Positions 57,729 to 64,000 of a stretch of 64,000 nucleotides of DNA are shown here, in pieces; position 1 is the first letter of the stretch, and each line of letters opens with the position of its first letter. The notes below the pieces were generated by a model. That model was given only the letters and a program-made list of their open reading frames with translations. It did no database searches and was not told the origin of the DNA. Both the position numbers and the translations under genes were made by a program. The stretch is from assembly GCF_022539665.2 (NCBI RefSeq), contig NC_081334.1, positions 4,744,424 through 4,808,423 on the forward strand. The letters run 5' to 3'. Source of the stretch: Daphnia carinata. Taxonomy: Eukaryota > Arthropoda > Branchiopoda > Diplostraca > Daphniidae.

Positions 57729-58042
57729 TAGGTTAGGTTAGGTTAGGTTAGGTTAGGTTAGGTTAGGTTAGGTTAGGTTAGGTTAGGTTAAGTTGGGTTG
57801 GGTTAGGTTAGGTTAGGTTAGGTTAGGTTAGAAGATGTAGATAATTTAAGTTTGATTGGGATTTAGGATGGGATTTAGGTTAGGTTGGGTTAGGTTAGGT
57901 TAGGTTAGGTTAGGTTAGGTTAGGTTAGGTTAGGTTAGGTTAGGTTAGGTTAGGTTAGGTTAGGTTAGGTTAGGTTAGGTTAGGTTAGGTTAGGTTAGGT
58001 TAGGTTAGGTTAGGTTAGGTTAGGTTAGAGTTAGGTTAGGTT
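57729..58042 (+). repeat. (TTAGG)n telomeric repeat ending at the gap
   Basis: TTAGG resumes, apart from a short unrelated stretch at about 57,830-57,880, and runs directly into the N gap. Together with 51,325-57,548 it makes ~6.7 kb of telomere-type sequence ending at a contig end. Confidence 0.95.
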
Positions 58043-58142
58043 NNNNNNNNNNNNNNNNNNNNNNNNNNNNNNNNNNNNNNNNNNNNNNNNNNNNNNNNNN
58101 NNNNNNNNNNNNNNNNNNNNNNNNNNNNNNNNNNNNNNNNNN
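58043..58142. other. Assembly gap, exactly 100 N
   Basis: A run of 100 N is the usual placeholder for a join of unknown distance made by a scaffolder. Its length should not be read as real distance. Confidence 0.98.
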
Positions 58143-59102
58143 TGATGAGTTTTACTCAATTGCAGTTCGAAATACGACCGCTAGAGGGCTCTGAAAACTT
58201 AAAAATGCTAACTCCTGAACGGTTAGAGCTAGAACGCTGGGAATGAATCCATTCGACGCAGAATAAAAAGTTACGTCGATTAAGATGTGTTTTATTCATT
58301 CATAACTTGAATTACGACCGCTAGATGGCTTTGAAAAATTTCAAAATGCTAACTTTTGAACGGTTAGAGATAGAACGCTGGGAATGGTTCCATTCGACGC
58401 AGAATAAAAAGTTACGTTTATTAAGATGTTTTTTATTCAATTCTGATGAGTTTTACTCAATTGCAGTTCGAAATACGACCGCTAGAGGGCTCTGAAAACT
58501 TAAAAATGCTATCTCCTGAACGGTTATGCTAGAACGCAGAATAAAAAGTTACGTCGATTAAATGAATCCATTCGACGCAGAATAATACGTTACGTTGATT
58601 AAGATGTGTTTTATTCAATTCTGATGAGTTTTACTCAATTGCAGTTCGAAATACGACCGCTAGAGGGCTCTGAAAACTTAAAAATGCTAACTCCTGAACG
58701 GTTAGAGCTAGAACGCTGGGAATGAATCCATTCGACGCAGAATAAAAAGTTACGTCGATTAAGATGTGTTTTATTCATTCATAACTTGAATTACGACCGC
58801 TAGATGGTTTGAAAATTTCAAAATGCTAACTTTTTTTTGAACGGTTAGAGATAGAACGCTGGAAATGGTTCCATTCGACGCAGAATAAAAAGTTACGTCG
58901 AATGACATGTATTTCATTCAATTCTGATGAGTTTTACTCAATTGCAGTTCGAAATACGACCGCTAGAGGGCTCTGAAAACTTAAAAATGCTAACTCCTGA
59001 ACGGTTAGAGCTAGAACGCTGGGAATGAATCCATTCGACGTAGAATAAAAAGTTACGTCGATTAAGATGTGTTTTATTCATTCATAACTGAATTACGACC
59101 GC
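58143..59102 (+). repeat. Satellite after the gap, forward orientation
   Basis: Monomers of the family at 49,256-51,324 in the same orientation, but alternating 160-bp and ~141-bp forms. The ~141-bp form carries TTCATTCATAACTTGAATTA in place of the left array's variant. The first complete word after the gap is TGATGAGTTTTACTCAATTG. Confidence 0.95.
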
Positions 59103-62100
59103 GTCGAACATGCGTCGAATGGATTCATTTCCAGCGTTCTAGCTCTAAGCGTTCAGGAGATAGCATTTTTAAGTTTTCAGAGCCCTCTAGCGGTCGTATT
59201 TCGAACTGCAATTGAGTAAAACTCATCAGAATGAATACGTTAAATACATGTTATTCGACGTAACTTTTTATTCTGCGTCGAATGGAACCATTCCCAGCGT
59301 TCTATCTCTAACCGTTCAAAAGTTAGCATTTTGAAATTTTTCAAAGTCATCTAGCGGTCGTAATTCAGTTATGAATGAATAAAACACATCTCAATCGACG
59401 TAACTTTTCATTCTGCGTCGAATGGATTCATTCCCAGCGTTCTATCTCTAACCGTTTAAAAGTTAGCATTTTTAAATTTTTCAAAGCCATCTAGCGGTCG
59501 CATTTCAAGTTATAATTAAATCAAACACATCTCAATCGACGTAACTTTTTATTCTGCGTCGAATGGATTCATTCCCAGCGTTCTAGCATATACCGTTCAA
59601 AAGTTAGCATTTTTAAATTTTTCAAAGCCATCTAGCGGTCGCATTTCAAGTTATAATTAAAACAAACACACCTCAATCGACGTAACTTTTTATTCTGCGT
59701 CGAATGGATTCATTCCCAGCGTTCTATCTCTAACCGTTCAAAAGTTAGCATTTTTAAAATTTTCAAAGCCATCTAGCGGTCGCATTTCGAACTGCAATTA
59801 GTAAAACTCATCAGAATTGAATGAAATAAATGTCATTCGACGTAACTTTTTATTCTGCGTCGAATGGATTCATTCCCAGCGTTCTAGCATATACCGTTCA
59901 AAAGTTAGCATTTTTAAATTTTTCAAAGCCATCTAGCGGTCGCATTTCAAGTTATAATTGAATCAAACACATCTCAATCGACGTAACTTTTTATTCTGCG
60001 TCGAATGGATTCATTCCCAGCGTTCTAGCATATACCGTTCAAAAGTTAGCATTTTTAAATTTTTCAAAGCCATCTAGCGGTCGTATTTCAAGTTATAATT
60101 AAATCAAACACATCTCAATCGACGTAACTTTTTATTCTGCGTCGAATGGATTCATTCCCAGCGTTCTATCTCTAACCGTTCAGGAGTTAGCATTTTTAAT
60201 TTTTCAGAGCCATCTAGCGGTCGTATTTCGAAGCAATTAGTAAAACTCATCAGAATTGAATGAAATACATGTCATTCGACGTAACTTTTTATTCTGCGTC
60301 GAATGGAACCATTCCCAGCGTTCTATCTCTAACCGTTCAAAAGTTAGCATTTTGAAATTTTTCAAAGCCATCTAGCGGTCGTAATTCAAGTTATGAATGA
60401 ATAAAACACATCTTAATCGACGTAACTTTTTATTCTACGTCGAATGGATTCATTTTTAAGTTTTCAAGTTCTAGCTCTAACCGTTAAAAGTTAGCATTTT
60501 TAACTTTTTCAAAGCCATCTAGCTGTCGCATTTCAAGTTATAATTAAATCAAACACATCTCAATCGACGTAACTTTTTATTCTGCGTCGAATGGATTCAT
60601 TCCCAGCGTTCTATCTCTAACCGTTCAGGAGTTAGCATTTTTAAGTTTTCAGAGCCCTCTAGCGGTCGTATTTCGAACTGCAATTGAGTAAAACTCATCA
60701 GAATTGAATGAAATACATGTCAATCGACGTAACTTTTTATTCTGCGTCGAATGGATTCATTCCCAGCGTTCTATCTCTACCGTTCAAAAGTTAGCATTTT
60801 TAAATTTTTCAAAGCCATCTAGCGGTCGCATTCAAGTTATAATTAAATCAAACACATCTTAATCGACGTAACTTTTTATTCTGCGTCGAATGGATTCATT
60901 CCCAGCTTTCTAGCATATACCGTTCAAAAGTTAGCATTTTTAAGTTTTCAAAGCCATCTAGCGGTCGTATTTCGAAGCAATTGATAAAACTCATCAGAAT
61001 TGAATGAAATACATGTCATTCGACGTAACTTTTTATTTTGCGTCGAATGGAACCATTCCCAGCGTTCTAGCTCTAACCGTTCAAAAGTTAGCATTTTGAA
61101 ATTTTCAAACTATCTAGCGGTCGTAATTCAAGTTATGAATGAATAAAACACATCTTAATCGACGTAACTTTTATTTTGCGTCGAATGGATTCATTCCCAG
61201 CGTTCTAGCATCTACCGTTCAAAAGTTAGCATTTTTAAGTTTTCAAAGCCATCTAGCGGTCGTATTTCGAACTGCAATTGAGTAAAACTCATCAGAGTTG
61301 AATAAAACACATCTTAATCAACGTAACTTATTATTCTGCGTCGAATGGATTCATTCCCAGCGTTCTAGCTCTAACCGTTCAGGAGTTAGCATTTTTAATT
61401 TTTCAAGCCCTCTAGCGGTCGTATTTCGAACTGCAATTGAGTAAAACTCATCAGAATTGAATAAAACACATCTTAATCAACGTAACGTATTATTCTGCGT
61501 CGAATGGAACCATTCCCAGCGTTCTATCTCTAACCGTTCAAAAGTTAGCATTTTGAAATTTTTCAAAGCCATCTAGCGGTCGTAATTCAGTTATGAATGA
61601 ATAAAACACATCTTAATCGACGTAACTTTTTATTCTACGTCGAATGGATTCATTCCCAGCGTTCTAGCTCTAACCGTTCAGGAGTTAGCATTTTTAAGTT
61701 TTCAAAGCCATCTAGCGGTCGTATTTCGAACTGTTGAGTAAAACTCATCAGAATTGAATGAAATACATGTCATTCGACGTAACTTTTTATTCTGCGTCGA
61801 ATGGATTCATTCCCAGCGTTCTAGCTCTAACCGTTCAGGAGTTAGCATTTTTAAGTTTTCAGAGCCCTCTAGCGGTCGTATTTCGAACTGCAATTGAGTA
61901 AAACTCATCAGAATTGAATGAAATACATGTCATTCGACGTAACTTTTTATTCTGCGTCGAATGGAACCATTCCCAGCGTTCTATCTCTAACCGTTCAAAA
62001 GTTAGCATTTTGAAATTTTTCAAAGCCATCTAGCGGTCGCATTTCAAGTTAAAATTAAATCAAACACATCTTAATCGACGTAACTTTTCATTGTGCGTCG

Positions 62101-64000
62101 AATGGAACCATTCCCAGCGTTCTAGCTCTTTCCGTTCAAAAGTTAGCATTTTTAAATTTTTCAAAGCCATCTAGCGGTCGCATTTCAAGTTATAATAAAA
62201 TCAAACACATCTCAATCGACGTAACTTTTTATTCTGCGTCGAATGGATTCATTTCCAGCGTTCTAGCTCTAAGCGTTCAGGAGTTAGCATTTTTAAGTTT
62301 TCAGAGCCCTCTAGCGGTCGTATTTCGAACTGCAATTGAGTAAAACTCATCAGAATTGAATGAAATACATGTCATTCGACGTAACTTTTTATTCTGCGTC
62401 GAATGGAACCATTCCCAGCGTTCTATCTCTAACCGTTCAAAAGTTAGCATTTTTAAATTTTTCAAAGCCATCTAGCGGTCGTATTTCAAGTTATAATTAA
62501 ATCAAACACATCTCAATCGACGTAACTTTTTATTCTGCGTCGAATGGATTCATTCCCAGCGTTCTAGCATATACCGTTCAAAAGTTAGCATTTTTAAATT
62601 TTTCAAAGCCATCTAGCGGTCGTATTTCGAACTGCAATTATGAATGAATGAATGAAATACATCTCAATCGACGTAACTTTTTATTCTGCGTCGAATGGAT
62701 TCATTCCCAGCGTTCTAGCATATACCGTTCAAAAGTTAGCATTTTTAAATTTTTCAAGGCCATCTAGCGGTCGTATTTCAAGTTTTAATTAAATCAAACA
62801 CATCTCAATCGACGTAACTTTTCATTCTGCGTCGAATGGATTCATTCCCAGCGTTCTATCTCTAACCGTTCAAAAGTTAGCATTTTTAAATTTTTCAAAG
62901 CCATCTAGCGGTCGTATTTCAAGTTATAATTACATCAAACACATCTCAATCGACGTAACTTTTCATTCTGCGTCGAATGGATTCATTTCCAGCGTTCTAG
63001 CTCTAAGCGTTCAGGAGATAGCATTTTTAAGTTTTCAGAGCCCTCTAGCGGTCGTATTTCGAACTGCAATTGAGTAAAACTCATCAGAATTGAATGAAAT
63101 ACATGTCATTCGACGTAACTTTTTATTCTGCGTCGAATGGATTCATTTCCAGCGTTCTATCTCTAACCGTTCAAAAGTTAGCATTTTTAAATTTTTCAAA
63201 GCCATCTAGCGGTCGCATTTCAAGTTATAATTGAATCAAACACATGTCAATCGACGTAACTTTTTATTCTGCGTCGAATGGATTCATTCCCAGCGTTCTA
63301 TCTCTAAGCGTTCAAAAGTTAGCATTTTTAAATTTTTCAAAGCCATCTAGCGGTCGCATTTCAAGTTATAATTACATCAAACACATCTTATTCGATGTAA
63401 CTTTTCATTCTACGTCGAATGGATTCATTCCCAGCGTTCTATCTCTAACCGTTCAAAAGTTAGCATTTTTAAGATTAAATAGCCCTCAAGCTGTCGTATT
63501 TCGAACTGCAATTGAGTAAAATCATCAAATTGAATGAAATACATGTCATTCGACGTAACTTTTTATTCTGCGTCGAATGGATTCATTCCCAGCGTTCTAG
63601 CTCTTACCGTTCAGGAGTTAGCAATTTTCAGTTTTCAGAGCCCTCTAGCGGTCGCATTTCAAGTTATTATTGAATAAAAAACACCTCAATCGACGTAACT
63701 TTTTATTCTACGTCGAATGGATTCATTCCCAGCGTTCTAGCTCTAACCGTTCAGGAGTTAGCATTTTTAAGTTTTCAGAGCCCTCTAGCGGTCGTATTTC
63801 GAACTGCAATTGAGTAAAACTCATCAGAATTGAATGAAATAAATGTCATTCGACGTAACTTTTTATTCTGCGTCGAATGGATTCATTTCCAGCGTTCTAT
63901 CTCTAAGCGTTCAGGATATAGCATTTTTAAGTTTTCAGAGCCCTCTAGCGGTCGTATTTCGAACTGCAATTGAGTAAAACTCATCAGAATAATTACATCT
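59103..64000 (-). repeat. Satellite after the gap, reverse orientation
   Basis: From about 59,103 every monomer is reverse-complemented (CATCTAGCGGTCG, TTTTTATTCTGCGTCGAATG, CCCAGCGTTCTA). Monomers are about 140-160 bp in two main forms, one with GAACTGCAATTGAGTAAAAC and one with CAAGTTATAATTAAATCAAA. The array continues past the window edge. The 91-codon frame at 63,244-63,519 is a repeat by-product. Confidence 0.95.

Noticed and set aside
63244-63519. 91-codon frame on the plus strand
   Set aside because: Satellite monomers again; interrupted in neighbouring monomers.

Overview
The window is eukaryotic and non-genic. The strongest clue to its origin is several kilobases of (TTAGG)n, the telomeric repeat of most arthropods, next to a subtelomere-type satellite. 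I take it to be an arthropod subtelomere, possibly crustacean; the sequence does not fix the species. I recognise no intact protein-coding gene, rRNA or canonical tRNA. All long open frames lie in tandem repeats or lack recognisable domains.

Layout, left to right. (1) 1-2,069: single-copy-looking sequence. (2) About 2,070-18,480: a ~16 kb divergent inverted repeat (IR1). Its left arm is 2,070-8,815 and carries ~2.8 kb absent from the right arm, 15,370-18,480. The spacer holds a 1.07-kb foldback element, a GC-rich minisatellite, two hairpin-rich islands (11,812-12,121 and 12,749-13,027) and two tRNA-like relics. (3) About 19,190-36,060: a second, ~17 kb palindrome (IR2). Its core, 26,070-29,120, is itself an inverted repeat carrying four tRNA-like sequences per arm. 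The outer arms are built of decayed exon-like modules with splice-site-like edges, on the plus strand to the left and the minus strand to the right. (4) 36,036-44,480: a 3,530-bp unit in tandem (two almost identical copies and a truncated third). Each full unit holds a ~180-bp sub-repeat array, a PHD-finger relic and pieces related to IR1 and IR2. (5) 44,480-48,865: AT-rich sequence with diverged copies of the same modules. (6) 48,866-49,255: a ~35-bp minisatellite. (7) 49,256-51,324: a 160/130-bp satellite with a 742-bp higher-order period. (8) 51,325-58,042: (TTAGG)n interrupted by (CCAGG)n, CTGTG-rich and TTAA-rich blocks. (9) 58,043-58,142: exactly 100 N. (10) 58,143-64,000: the same satellite, switching strand near 59,103.

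Three points deserve most attention. First, both giant inverted repeats have cores with smaller palindromes and tRNA-like sequences, so they may belong to one undescribed class of large foldback element. Second, 11,812-12,121 looks like a structured RNA: a perfect 15-bp terminal helix enclosing at least five hairpins, one capped by a GNRA-type tetraloop. Third, the telomere tract has the strand orientation of a true chromosome end pointing into the N gap, so the scaffold join to the right is suspect, and the CCAGG and TTAA-rich blocks resemble known nanopore telomere basecalling errors. The satellite monomers also carry a CTCF-like motif. Percent identities and arm limits were judged by eye, without an alignment program.
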